Origin: Bacillus sp. SA1-12
Lineage (GTDB): Bacteria > Bacillota > Bacilli > Bacillales > Bacillaceae
DNA length: 64,000 nt
Assembly: GCF_000981385.1 (NCBI RefSeq)
Contig: NZ_LATZ01000015.1
Location: 1 to 64,000 of the forward strand
Reading direction: 5' to 3'
Below, one piece after another: positions 24,611 to 32,747 of this stretch. A program made the position numbers and the translations under genes. Every line of letters begins with the position of its first letter. Position 1 is the first letter of the stretch. The notes below the pieces were generated by a model, which saw only the letters and a program-made list of their open reading frames with translations, had not been told where the DNA came from and searched no databases.

Positions 24611-24743
24611 TTTGTTTGTCATTTTTTATTTGAATCTTCTCTGGAGTACGAACTAATACAGTAACATGATGTCTGTCATGAAGGGCATAAGTAACTATTT
24701 GACTTCCAACTCGTCCAGTTGCACCTAAAATTAAAATATTCAT
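24600..24743 (-). pseudogene. N-terminal fragment of an NAD(P)-binding epimerase/dehydratase
   Basis: A 47-codon frame starting ATG at 24743, with GGAGCC-type spacing upstream. It encodes the Rossmann start of NmrA/SDR-like proteins: MNILILGATGRVGSQIV and VLVRTPEKI. Family members have around 200 residues; here the frame ends at a TGA right inside a hairpin. The rest of the gene has been deleted. It would not make a working enzyme. Confidence 0.65.
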
Positions 24744-24951
24744 AAGAATGAGGCTCCTTTTACAAATACTAATATTTTACTATAAAAGTTATTTTATTGT
24801 CTTGTTCAACTAAATGGTAGCTTTAGTTAAAAAGAGATTGCATAAACTCCCTCTTTTTTATGCAGCTAGCAGGCTTCTTAAGATTCGATCCTTTGGGAGC
24901 TCAACAAGAATTATGTATAATAGGGTAACAAAAAAATTTAGGAGTAGAATT

Positions 24952-25200
24952 ATGAAAAAGTATTTTTTTGCAGGGACGTATGAGGTTTGTGAACACAATA
25001 ATATTTATTTAGATATGAACGAATATAATATAGATTCAACTATGGATTTGGATAAACAAATAAGGGAATTGGCAAAGGTAGACGTTGCTCCCTTGGTAAA
25101 AGTTTATGAATCGGATACAAGTGATTTTAAAGATTTTAGACTATACAAAGAATATAACTTCAAGGAATATGAGTGCGGGTGTGACAGTAGTCAATTTTAA
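24952..25200 (+). CDS. Hypothetical small protein
   Basis: An 82-residue acidic protein (MKKYFFAGTYEVCEHNNIYL, ELAKVDVAPLVKVYES, NFKEYECGCDSSQF). The family is not recognised. It has no signal peptide or membrane segment; the C-terminal Cys-x-Cys pair is notable. The ATG at 24952 is preferred because AGGAG at 24940-24944 sits seven bases upstream; an earlier open start at 24814 has no such site. A TATAAT-like element lies near 24914-24920. It stands alone in an AT-rich accessory stretch. The following 25201-25601 gap shows nothing I can call. Confidence 0.5.
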   Translation: MKKYFFAGTYEVCEHNNIYLDMNEYNIDSTMDLDKQIRELAKVDVAPLVKVYESDTSDFKDFRLYKEYNFKEYECGCDSSQF

Positions 25201-25601
25201 TATTATTTAACTAACAGTTGCTTATAAGAAGCTTTATGTTAACTAGAAATGAATAGTGTATTCATAGCAATTTTTAATTGTATCTTTGAAGCTATTTTTG
25301 CTATGTAACCGAATAAGAGGCACAGGAAAGGAAGCATATAACAGGAACACTAAAAGAAAGAATTCCAGGTGTCTTTTGACTTAACTACTTTTCTCAATTC
25401 TTTGTAGATTGTTTTTATTGTAGAAAAGCAGCAAGAACATAATTCTAAAACTTAAATGAAATGATTGTAGTACTAGAGAATGGTAATGATAAATGGGTTC
25501 AAATAGATTAGAGAGAGTTAAGGTTCAGATTGTTAAAAATTTCAATTTTGACACCATATGAAACTTCTAAAAAAGACTATCTATAAAATACAGGTGATAA
25601 C

Positions 25602-26309
25602 ATGAGACATACTTACTTAGGCACAACAATACAATTTGTGATCAAGTACAAGAACCGAACGTCCATAGGAATTTCGATTAATGGTTATGGGGAAATTGAA
25701 GTCCAGGCTCCGAAAAGGACACCGGATGAGAGAGTACTTCAGGCATTAGAGGAGAAATGGGATTTCATTCAGCAGACGTTAAAAGAAATGAAGGATAGGA
25801 TGAATGGGCCACAGGAAAAGATCTATGAGAATGAGGAGAGCTTTCTTTATTTGGGTAATACATATCCAATCAGGATAATCCAGGATCTAACTATAACGCA
25901 AGACCATGTTATGTTTGAAGGAAAAGAGCTGCATATCTATGTAAAGCAGTTGGAAGATGAAAAAATAAAACAAGCATTAAAACGATTTTATTACCAGCAG
26001 TGTAAGGCATTGGTGGAAAAGAGTATCTCTTCTTATCAAAGTTACTTCAAACCAAAACCACGATCGATACGAATTACGGACAGTAAAACGACATGGGGAA
26101 CTTGTGATTCAAAACAACAATTAACCTTTAATTGGAGGCTGGCAATGGCACCGCGTGAGGTCATTGACTATGTGGTCGTTCACGAAATGTGTCACATGGT
26201 CCATCTCAATCACGACCGTTCCTTCTGGCGCCTTGTTGGAAAAATAATGCCGGACTACAAGGAAAAAGAGAACTGGCTGGCTTTAATAAATTGGAAAATG
26301 AATGTTTAG
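25602..26309 (+). CDS. YgjP-like M48-type metal-dependent hydrolase
   Basis: A 235-residue protein of the DUF45/YgjP (SprT-like) metalloprotease family. The zinc motif is HEMCH at residues 194-198 with a third His at 204 (LNHDRSFW) and the typical SKTTWGTCDSKQQLTFNWRL strand before it. It is cytosolic, with no signal peptide. The biological substrate is unknown; the family appears as stand-alone genes and near restriction or DNA-repair systems. Start ATG at 25602 after CAGGTGATAAC. It precedes the copper operon by about 100 bases but is separated from it by the operon's own regulated promoter. Confidence 0.85.
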   Translation: MRHTYLGTTIQFVIKYKNRTSIGISINGYGEIEVQAPKRTPDERVLQALEEKWDFIQQTLKEMKDRMNGPQEKIYENEESFLYLGNTYPIRIIQDLTITQDHVMFEGKELHIYVKQLEDEKIKQALKRFYYQQCKALVEKSISSYQSYFKPKPRSIRITDSKTTWGTCDSKQQLTFNWRLAMAPREVIDYVVVHEMCHMVHLNHDRSFWRLVGKIMPDYKEKENWLALINWKMNV

Positions 26310-26357
26310 AGGAAAGTCATGTCAAATACCCTTTATAAATTTTTTGAATAAAAACAC

Positions 26358-26387
26358 TTTACATACCCTAGTGGGGTATAGTATTAT
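26358..26387 (+). promoter_or_regulatory. Copper-responsive promoter with CsoR operator
   Basis: TTTACA (26358-26363) and TATTAT (26382-26387) are spaced 18 bases apart. The spacer holds the palindrome ATACCC-TAGTG-GGGTAT (26363-26379), the sequence type bound by CsoR repressors. CsoR would release this site on binding Cu(I). Confidence 0.8.
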
Positions 26388-26407
26388 TTGGTTAAGGAGG
26401 TGAGGCA

Positions 26408-26755
26408 ATGTCGATAGCTTCAGAAAAGCATGATAATATTGTTGAAATCGATCAATGCTGCTCATCAGACGGTGGAAGAAAAAGCCATCACTCAGATAAA
26501 GTGAAGAATAATTTAGTAACAAGATTAAATCGAATTGAAGGACAAATTCGAGGAATAAAAGGATTAATTGAAAAAGATACCTACTGTGATGATGTTATTA
26601 CTCAAATAGCTGCAACTCAATCTGCATTAAATAGTGTCGCCAGAATTTTACTTGAAGGTCATATGAAGACATGTGTTTTAGAGAAAATTCAAGAAGGAGA
26701 TACAGAGATTCTTGATGAGGTAATGGTAACTATTCAAAAATTGATGAAAAAATAA
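26408..26755 (+). CDS. csoR: Copper-sensing repressor CsoR
   Basis: A 115-residue all-helical DUF156/CsoR-family repressor. The Cu(I) ligands Cys60 (DTYCDDV), His85 and Cys89 (GHMKTC) are all present, which separates it from FrmR and from nickel-sensing RcnR types. The core (LVTRLNRIEGQIRGI) is canonical. It has a longer than usual N-terminal extension rich in possible ligands (Cys17-Cys18, His27-His28). It represses its own operon through the palindrome at 26363-26379. Start ATG at 26408 with AAGGAGG at 26395-26401. copZ follows after 16 bases. Confidence 0.92.
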   Translation: MSIASEKHDNIVEIDQCCSSDGGRKSHHSDKVKNNLVTRLNRIEGQIRGIKGLIEKDTYCDDVITQIAATQSALNSVARILLEGHMKTCVLEKIQEGDTEILDEVMVTIQKLMKK

Positions 26756-26771
26756 AGGAGAAGATTTTGAA

Positions 26772-26978
26772 ATGGAAAATGTAACTTTGAATGTAAAAGG
26801 AATGTCATGCGGCCATTGTGTTAACTCGATTGAAGGAAGTGTTGGGGAACTTAAAGGAGTTACCAATGTTAAAGTAAACTTGGATTCAGGAACAGTTCTA
26901 GTGGAATTTAACCCAAATGAGGTAACTCTTGATAAGATCAAGGAAACAATTGACGATCAAGGTTATGATGTTCAATAA
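26772..26978 (+). CDS. copZ: Copper chaperone CopZ
   Basis: A 68-residue HMA-domain metallochaperone. The Cu(I)-binding motif is MSCGHC at residues 11-16, and the rest is the ferredoxin-like HMA fold (GVTNVKVNLDSGTVLVEFNP). It carries Cu(I) in the cytosol to CopA and to CsoR. It is cotranscribed with csoR (16-base gap, AAAGGAG). A small hairpin (CGTGC...GCACG, about 26992-27013) follows, so the downstream genes are probably also driven from their own promoters. Confidence 0.95.
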   Translation: MENVTLNVKGMSCGHCVNSIEGSVGELKGVTNVKVNLDSGTVLVEFNPNEVTLDKIKETIDDQGYDVQ

Positions 26979-27033
26979 ATTGTAATAAAAAGCGTGCACT
27001 AAAAGCACGATTTCTTTTCACCTAAAATATACT

Positions 27034-27045
27034 ATACCAGGGTAT
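27034..27045. promoter_or_regulatory. Second CsoR-type operator
   Basis: ATACC-AG-GGTAT, a short palindrome 30 bases before the second copZ. It is similar to the csoR operator but with a shorter centre. It probably gives the second copZ its own copper control. Confidence 0.55.
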
Positions 27046-27075
27046 GGTAAAATAAATAAAAAAGGGGAGTTTAAA

Positions 27076-27316
27076 ATGGATAATGTAAAATTAGTTGTTA
27101 AAGGAATGTCATGTGGGCATTGTGTGAATTCAATTGAAGGAAACGTGGGAAAATTAAATGGCGTTCAGTTTGTAGAGGTTCACTTAAATGAAGAAAAAGT
27201 AGATGTATCATTTTGATTCAAGTGTGATTTCCTTAAAGGAAATTACTGACGTTATAGAAGATCAGGGTTATGATGTATCATTCAGTAAATCACCTAAAGG
27301 TCAAAGCTGTCATTAA
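27076..27316 (+). pseudogene. copZ: Second copZ, frameshifted
   Basis: The ATG at 27076 opens a protein nearly identical in design to CopZ, with MSCGHC and VNSIEGNVGKLNGV. After VDVSF it meets TGA at 27214-27216. Dropping one T from the TTTT run at 27211-27214 restores the frame: DSSVISLKEITDVIEDQGYD, then a tail SFSKSPKGQSCH that the first copy lacks. It is a local duplication with a single-base insertion in a homopolymer. It may be a real null allele or a sequencing error. It has its own GGGGAG site and operator upstream. Confidence 0.85.
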
Positions 27317-27322
27317 GAAGAA

Positions 27323-27352
27323 AAAACGTGCTGTCCCATCAGCACGTTTTAT
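27323..27352 (+). terminator. Rho-independent terminator after the second copZ
   Basis: AAAACGTGCTG (27323-27333) pairs perfectly with CAGCACGTTTT (27340-27350). It isolates copA from the genes upstream. Confidence 0.8.
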
Positions 27353-27364
27353 TCCCAAAAAAAT

Positions 27365-27381
27365 ATACCCCACTATAGTAT
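27365..27381. promoter_or_regulatory. Third CsoR-type operator, before copA
   Basis: ATACCCC...GTAT: a strong left half-site (ATACCCC) and a partial right half, 25 bases before copA. Less symmetric than the other two. Confidence 0.45.
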
Positions 27382-27403
27382 GTGGTTTAAAGGAGTGTAA
27401 AGT

Positions 27404-29824
27404 GTGAGTGATAAAAAAGAAACAACACTTCAAATAGCTGGTATGACATGTGCAGCTTGTGCAGTGAGAATAGAAAAAGGACTCAAAAAAATCGAAGGTG
27501 TAGAAGATGCCAATGTAAATTTCGCATTAGAAAAATCAAAAGTAACATTTGATCCATCTAAAGCAAATGTAAATCAATTGAAAGAAAAAGTGAAAGCTTT
27601 AGGATATAAAGTGGTAAGTGAAAAAGCTGAATTTGATATAAGCGGTATGACGTGTGCAGCGTGTGCTAATAAAATTGAAAAACGTTTAAATAAGTTAAAT
27701 GGTGTTCAAACCGCGACTGTAAATTTCGCTTTAGAATCGGCTCAAGTAGAATACAATCCCGATGAAGTGTCGATCTTGGATATGAAGGAAGCCATTAAAA
27801 AATTGGGCTATCGTTTAGAGCAAAAGCAAGAGGATAAAAGTGAAAATGTTGATTATAGACAAAAAGAAATTGAAAAGCAAAAAGGGAAATTTATTTTCTC
27901 AGCTATTTTATCCTTACCTTTACTATGGGCCATGGTCAGTCATTTTGAATTTACGTCTTTTATATGGCTTCCTGAAATGTTTATGAATCCTTGGGTTCAA
28001 CTTGCGCTTGCTACTCCAGTTCAATTTTTAGTAGGCGGTCAATTTTATGTAGGAGCTTATAAAGCATTAAGGAATAAAAGTGCAAACATGGATGTCCTGG
28101 TTGCACTTGGAACGTCTGCAGCTTATTTCTATAGTATCTACTTAAGCATTTTATCAATTGGCTCTGTCTCTCATATGGTGGAATTATATTTCGAAACAAG
28201 TGCAGTTTTAATTACACTTATTATTTTAGGGAAACTGTTTGAGGCAAAAGCAAAGGGACGTTCATCTGAAGCGATAAAGAAGCTCATGGGTTTGCAAGCA
28301 AAAACGGCCACAATTTTTAGAGATGGGCAAGAATTAAATGTGCCTATCGAAGAAGTAATTGCTGGTGATATCGTCTATGTGAAGCCAGGTGAAAAGGTGC
28401 CTGTAGATGGAGAGATTGTTGAAGGAAGATCTGCCCTTGATGAATCAATGATTACTGGTGAAAGTATTCCTGTTGATAAAACAGTTGGAGATACAGTTAT
28501 AGGATCAACTATTAACAAGAACGGATTTTTAAAGGTAAAAGCAACAAAGGTAGGAAAGGAAACTGCCTTAGCGCAAATCATAAAAGTTGTCGAGGAAGCT
28601 CAAGGATCAAAGGCGCCAATCCAACGTTTAGCTGACGTTATTTCAGGAATTTTTGTACCAATTGTTGTTGGGATAGCCATTGTGACATTTCTAGTATGGT
28701 ATTTTGTAGTAAGCCCTGGAGAGTTTGCGATAGCTCTTGAAAAGTTAATTGCCGTATTAGTTATCGCTTGTCCATGTGCTCTAGGCTTAGCAACTCCTAC
28801 GTCAATTATGGCAGGATCAGGACGTGCTGCTGAATTTGGAATTTTGTTCAAAGGCGGAGAGCATCTTGAAACGACTCATCGATTGGATACCGTGATTCTT
28901 GATAAAACAGGAACTGTAACAAATGGAAAACCAACACTCACAGATGTGATTCTTGCAAATGGATTTGAAGAAAATGAATTTTTAAGGTTAGTCGGTTCAG
29001 CAGAACGAAATTCTGAACATCCTTTAGCAGAGGCAATAGTTGATGGCATTAAAGAAAAGGGAATTGAACTAGGAAGCTCTGAATATTTCGAAGCCATTCC
29101 TGGCTTTGGAATTGAATCTAAAGTTGAAAGCAAATCTGTCCTTATAGGTACACGCCGACTTATGGCGAAAAATAACATTGATGTAACGAATATGTTACCT
29201 AAGATGGAAACCTTAGAAAAGCAAGGTAAGACAGCAATGCTAGTCGCAATTGATCATCAATTTGCAGGAGTGATTGCTGTCGCAGATACAATTAAAGAAA
29301 CCTCAAAAAAAGCGATTGATAGGTTGAAAAAAATGGGTCTTGAGGTTGTGATGATAACAGGAGATAACCAGCAAACAGCTCAAGCCATTGCAAATGAGGT
29401 TGGAATTGAGCATGTAATTGCAGAAGTTCTGCCAGAAGGAAAAGCAGAGGAAGTGAAAAAGCTTCAAAAAGCAGGGAAGAAAGTGGCGATGATCGGTGAC
29501 GGTATTAACGATGCTCCGGCATTAGCTACAGCAGATATTGGAATGGCTATTGGTACGGGTACAGATGTAGCTATGGAGGCTGCTGACATCACCTTAATTA
29601 GAGGAGACTTAACTAGTATTGCTGATGCCATCTTTATGAGTAAAATGACAATCCGAAATATCAAGCAAAATCTATTCTGGGCTTTCGCTTACAATGCTTT
29701 AGGCGTTCCAATTGCAGCACTAGGCTTTTTGGCACCATGGCTTGCAGGAGTAGCAATGGCATTTAGTTCAGTTTCAGTTGTTTTAAATGCACTCAGATTA
29801 CAACGGATTAAATTAAAAGGATAA
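27404..29824 (+). CDS. copA: Copper-exporting P1B-type ATPase CopA
   Basis: An 806-residue Cu(I) pump of the inner membrane. Two N-terminal HMA domains carry GMTCAAC (residues about 13-19 and 81-87). The membrane part has eight helices with the intramembrane CPC motif (IACPCALGLATP, near residue 456). The catalytic domains follow: TGES actuator (ITGESIPVD), phosphorylation DKTGT (near residue 499), HP motif (SEHPLAEAI) and GDGINDAPAL hinge. All key residues are intact, so this is a functional exporter. Start GTG at 27404 with AAAGGAG at 27389-27395. It lies in its own transcription unit behind a CsoR-like site, with the His-rich gene 27 bases downstream. Confidence 0.97.
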   Translation: MSDKKETTLQIAGMTCAACAVRIEKGLKKIEGVEDANVNFALEKSKVTFDPSKANVNQLKEKVKALGYKVVSEKAEFDISGMTCAACANKIEKRLNKLNGVQTATVNFALESAQVEYNPDEVSILDMKEAIKKLGYRLEQKQEDKSENVDYRQKEIEKQKGKFIFSAILSLPLLWAMVSHFEFTSFIWLPEMFMNPWVQLALATPVQFLVGGQFYVGAYKALRNKSANMDVLVALGTSAAYFYSIYLSILSIGSVSHMVELYFETSAVLITLIILGKLFEAKAKGRSSEAIKKLMGLQAKTATIFRDGQELNVPIEEVIAGDIVYVKPGEKVPVDGEIVEGRSALDESMITGESIPVDKTVGDTVIGSTINKNGFLKVKATKVGKETALAQIIKVVEEAQGSKAPIQRLADVISGIFVPIVVGIAIVTFLVWYFVVSPGEFAIALEKLIAVLVIACPCALGLATPTSIMAGSGRAAEFGILFKGGEHLETTHRLDTVILDKTGTVTNGKPTLTDVILANGFEENEFLRLVGSAERNSEHPLAEAIVDGIKEKGIELGSSEYFEAIPGFGIESKVESKSVLIGTRRLMAKNNIDVTNMLPKMETLEKQGKTAMLVAIDHQFAGVIAVADTIKETSKKAIDRLKKMGLEVVMITGDNQQTAQAIANEVGIEHVIAEVLPEGKAEEVKKLQKAGKKVAMIGDGINDAPALATADIGMAIGTGTDVAMEAADITLIRGDLTSIADAIFMSKMTIRNIKQNLFWAFAYNALGVPIAALGFLAPWLAGVAMAFSSVSVVLNALRLQRIKLKG

Positions 29825-29851
29825 TCGATCTAAAAAAAGAGGAGTGTTTTT

Positions 29852-30718
29852 ATGAAACAAAAATCAATTTTGACTTGGGCGATTTCAGCCATTGTATATC
29901 TTGGGGTGATAATTGGCGGATACACCGTATATGCAAACTTGGACAATGATGACGATCACGGTGAAACCCATGAAACAGCAAATGTTAGTGAGGATAAATC
30001 TCTTAATGAACAAGCACATAACGATAATCATACCGGCCAAAGAAGCGATGGTAATGAGCATTCAGCTCATGAAGCTCCTACAGAAAGTGAAGTAGTTACA
30101 AACGTAAAATATGAAGATGGATTAATGGCAATAGATGTGAAGGATCAAGACCAAGATTCACCGGAATTAGAAATTTCTCATGAAAAGATTATGCATTTAA
30201 TTATAGTAAGTGCTGACCTGGAAGATTATTACCATTTACATCCTGAGGAAAATGGAAATGGCAGATATACTCTAACATTCGATCTACCTGAAAACTCTTA
30301 TAAAGCGTTTGTTGATATTAAACCAAAAAACCTTGCTTATAAAGTTAGTCCAATAGAACTGCATGTCGGAGAAGGTCATGGTGATCATAAGGAAAATTCA
30401 CTAAAGGTTGATACAAACTTAACTAAAATAATCAATGAAAAGACAGTTGAATTAACAACTACAGAGTTAGGAATAAACAAAGATGTTACGTTAAATTTTG
30501 ATACGAAAGGGAATACACCAGAGCCCTACCTGGGGGCTTTAGGCCATGTTGTGATTTTGGATGAAAAGGGTGAGAAATTTGTTCATGTGCACCCTTCATC
30601 AGAAGAAGAGACTCAATTTGAAACACAATTTGATAAGCCCGGCATCTACAAAATATGGGGAGAATTTAAATTTGGAGGTAAGGTTAATACCTATCCATTT
30701 GTGATAGAGGTCAAATAA
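29852..30718 (+). CDS. Membrane-anchored His-rich copper-associated protein
   Basis: A 288-residue protein with an N-terminal membrane anchor (residues 7-28, ILTWAISAIVYLGVIIGGY) and an extracellular part. Residues 30-80 are low-complexity and rich in His, Asp and Glu (DDDHGETHE, EQAHNDNHTG). Two beta-rich domains follow (ISHEKIMHLIIVSADLEDYY, LGALGHVVILDEKGEKFVHVHP, GIYKIWGEFKFGGKVNTYPF). Clustered His pairs such as YHLHP and VHVHP could bind copper. It follows copA by 27 bases in the same operon. A role in extracellular copper handling is likely but not proved. RBS GAGGAG. Confidence 0.7.
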   Translation: MKQKSILTWAISAIVYLGVIIGGYTVYANLDNDDDHGETHETANVSEDKSLNEQAHNDNHTGQRSDGNEHSAHEAPTESEVVTNVKYEDGLMAIDVKDQDQDSPELEISHEKIMHLIIVSADLEDYYHLHPEENGNGRYTLTFDLPENSYKAFVDIKPKNLAYKVSPIELHVGEGHGDHKENSLKVDTNLTKIINEKTVELTTTELGINKDVTLNFDTKGNTPEPYLGALGHVVILDEKGEKFVHVHPSSEEETQFETQFDKPGIYKIWGEFKFGGKVNTYPFVIEVK

Positions 30719-30744
30719 ATAAGGAAGAACAAAGGGGAATTTTT

Positions 30745-31081
30745 ATGAACTTAGATGGAGTTAGCAAGCATCTATTAATTTGCAATGGGGAAAACATGTA
30801 CAAAAAATGGAGCAGAAGAAGTAACAGATACTATAAGGGGAGAGTTGAAAAACTTAGAGCTGCTAAATGAGATTCATACAACAAAAACATTATGTAATGG
30901 CCAATGCAAGCACGGTCCAATAGTTGTTTTATACCCACAAGGGACATGGTATAAGGAAATGAATAAAGAAAAAAGTGAAGAACTTGTTCAACAATTGAAA
31001 GAAGAAGGAAGTGTTCATTTAGGATCTGAACTTTACTACCATGATGGGAAAACATTTAAGAATCCTGAGGATGAACTTTAA
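30745..31081 (+). pseudogene. (2Fe-2S) ferredoxin-like protein, frameshifted
   Basis: The ATG at 30745, with AAAGGGG upstream, opens MNLDGVSKHLLICNG. The frame then shifts at GGGG (30785-30788): without one G it continues KTCTKNGAEEVTDTIR, then TLCNGQCKHGPIVVLYPQGTWY to 31081. The cysteine pattern (CNGKTC and CNGQC) is that of thioredoxin-like [2Fe-2S] ferredoxins. As it stands the ATG-initiated protein ends early. A second ATG at 30787 gives a 98-residue protein lacking the first cysteine. It closes the copper operon. The lesion is one base in a homopolymer. Confidence 0.75.
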
Positions 31082-31226
31082 CATCTTATATCTTTATCAT
31101 AAAATTGAGTTTGCAAGAAAATAAGGATGGATAATGGATACTGTAGTAGTTTTAAAGTATCACATAATTTTTGAATGGAATACTGATCTTTAGTCTCAGT
31201 GATAATATTTGCCAGCTCGTTTAGAT

Positions 31227-31495
31227 TTACTTTTTCGCGAATTTGGCCATAGCCTTTTTTAAGATTTCATTTTCTTCTTGATGGCGAAGCATTTGTTTCT
31301 TCATCTTGGCGATTTCATCAGCTGTGATTGTTGATCCATCCTCTGTTTGAATAGGAGTGAATTTTTATATATTATTACTTCAGAGACGCCATATTCACTG
31401 CTTAAATCTTTAGCTGAGCTACCCGAGTTATAGAGATCAACAATCATCATGTTGAAAACTTCATTATATTTTATGCCTGTATTTTTGTTTCCCAT
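31227..31495 (-). pseudogene. IS3-family transposase OrfA remnant
   Basis: The minus strand encodes the HTH protein of an IS3-family element: MGNKNTGIKYNEVF, VDLYNSGSSAKDLSSEYGVS, then after a frameshift FTPIQTEDGST and ADEIAKMKKQMLRHQEEN followed by EILKKAMAKFAKK. The lysine/leucine-zipper C-terminus is characteristic. No orfB follows. It is an inactive fragment. Confidence 0.75.
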
Positions 31496-31540
31496 ATGGA
31501 CACAACCTTTCGTTATCATTCTAGTCAAATTTTTCAAAAC

Positions 31541-31894
31541 TTAACTAAGTTGTGTCCATGAAACTTTAATAGCATACATGCACTTTTTAAACTGCTGATC
31601 TAACTCCTCTTTATTTAAGTCCTTCCCAATAAAAACAAGTTCACTTAGTTTCGTTTTCTTTTCACTCCCGATCTGGATTTCCAGAAAATAACATATGAAT
31701 ACCTTGGAAGACATTTCGACGTCCCATTCCTTTAATATGAAGACTCCCTTTATAACGAAATAACTTTTCTCCTTTTTCCCGAACAAGGTAACACAGAATG
31801 GTATTATCAAAAAATATTCACATTTCAAGTCGCTGCTTTTTAATTGTGTACTTATTGTTTGGTTTGATACATAAAAGAAATTCTTAGTCAACAA
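31541..31894 (-). pseudogene. Possible CobW/COG0523 GTPase C-terminal remnant
   Basis: The 117-codon frame ends with KTKLSELVFIGKDLNKEELD, then QQFKKCMYAIKVSW. This resembles the conserved end of the CobW C-terminal domain (usually ...LVFIG.D...EEL...LD.CL). The N-terminal half shows no GTPase motifs and no clean homology, so only the domain end seems preserved. Zinc-homeostasis GTPases are common in Bacillus. I hold this call loosely. Confidence 0.35.
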
Positions 31895-31946
31895 TAAAAC
31901 GTTGGCTCTTTTTTATGTCAGAATTGTATGTTTGAGAATAAGTAAG

Positions 31947-31986
31947 AAACCCAGCTAATCTTCTCATGTGAAGGTAGCTGGGTTTT
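31947..31986 (+). terminator. Rho-independent terminator
   Basis: AAACCCAGCTA pairs with TAGCTGGGTTT and a T-run follows. It stands alone between the fossils and cwlJ. The 31987-32247 gap shows only the presumed cwlJ promoter region. Confidence 0.75.
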
Positions 31987-32247
31987 AACACTATATGTGC
32001 AAAATAGATCGTAAAAAAGGTGCAAAAATAAATCCTATCGTGACATGAAAATTTTTTGAAAATATTTGTGTTATCTAAAAGTAATCATTTTTAGACATAA
32101 ATACTTCATTTACAGTTGATTCATTAAGTATTCAAATAAAACGTATTTTTTCGTTTGTGATGAATTTCCATAGTTTGGGCTGATAGGCAAGTTACCAAAA
32201 CCAACTTTAGACAATAAGTTAAGTGTATAGGCAAAAGGGGTGAGAAA

Positions 32248-32724
32248 ATGAGTAGACGAATAAAACATACTTCACGTGATGTGGAGGAATTAGCAAGGCT
32301 CATGCTGGCAGAAGCGACTGGTGAAGGAGCGCAAGGGATGAACATGGTAGGAACGGTCGTGGCCAATCGGGTCGAAGCTGACTGTGCTCCTGACTTCAGA
32401 GGGCTGCGCAATATCAGACATGCGATTTATCAAACCATTCCTGGTACTTCAGTTCCTCACTTCGAGCCTGTCTTAAATGGAACATTATATACACAACGTC
32501 CCACTGAAGCTGATCTCCAAAGGGCTAGGAATTTGCTGCATGGTGATAGGGATCCTCGAGCGAGAATGAGTTTGTGGTTTTTTAACCCCAGTCCGGGGAA
32601 AAAATTCCGAGCTCCTTGTACACCCACGATGCCAAGATCCCCGATGACGAAGTTCGATTATTCGCACAAGAATCATTGTTTCTATGTCGCTGTACCGGGT
32701 TATTGCCCAGAGTTTTATCGATAA
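32248..32724 (+). CDS. cwlJ: Spore cortex-lytic cell wall hydrolase CwlJ
   Basis: A 158-residue SleB/CwlJ-type hydrolase without signal peptide, as expected for CwlJ, which is made in the mother cell and held in the coat. The catalytic-domain start is ELARLMLAEATGEGAQGMNM with the conserved Glu of AEATGEG, then VGTVVANRV. Later motifs are SLWFFNPSPGKKF and NHCFYVAVPGYCPEFY. It degrades cortex peptidoglycan during germination when triggered by Ca-dipicolinate. The next gene encodes GerQ, its localisation partner, 23 bases downstream. Start ATG at 32248 with AAAAGGGGTGAG upstream. Expected control is by a mother-cell sigma factor (SigE/SigK). Confidence 0.9.
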   Translation: MSRRIKHTSRDVEELARLMLAEATGEGAQGMNMVGTVVANRVEADCAPDFRGLRNIRHAIYQTIPGTSVPHFEPVLNGTLYTQRPTEADLQRARNLLHGDRDPRARMSLWFFNPSPGKKFRAPCTPTMPRSPMTKFDYSHKNHCFYVAVPGYCPEFYR

Positions 32725-32747
32725 ATTAAAAAGGAGCTGATCTTCTC

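Noticed and set aside
28375..29664. Several minus-strand frames inside copA
   Set aside because: They mirror the codon structure of the intact ATPase gene and have no ribosome sites or recognisable domains.
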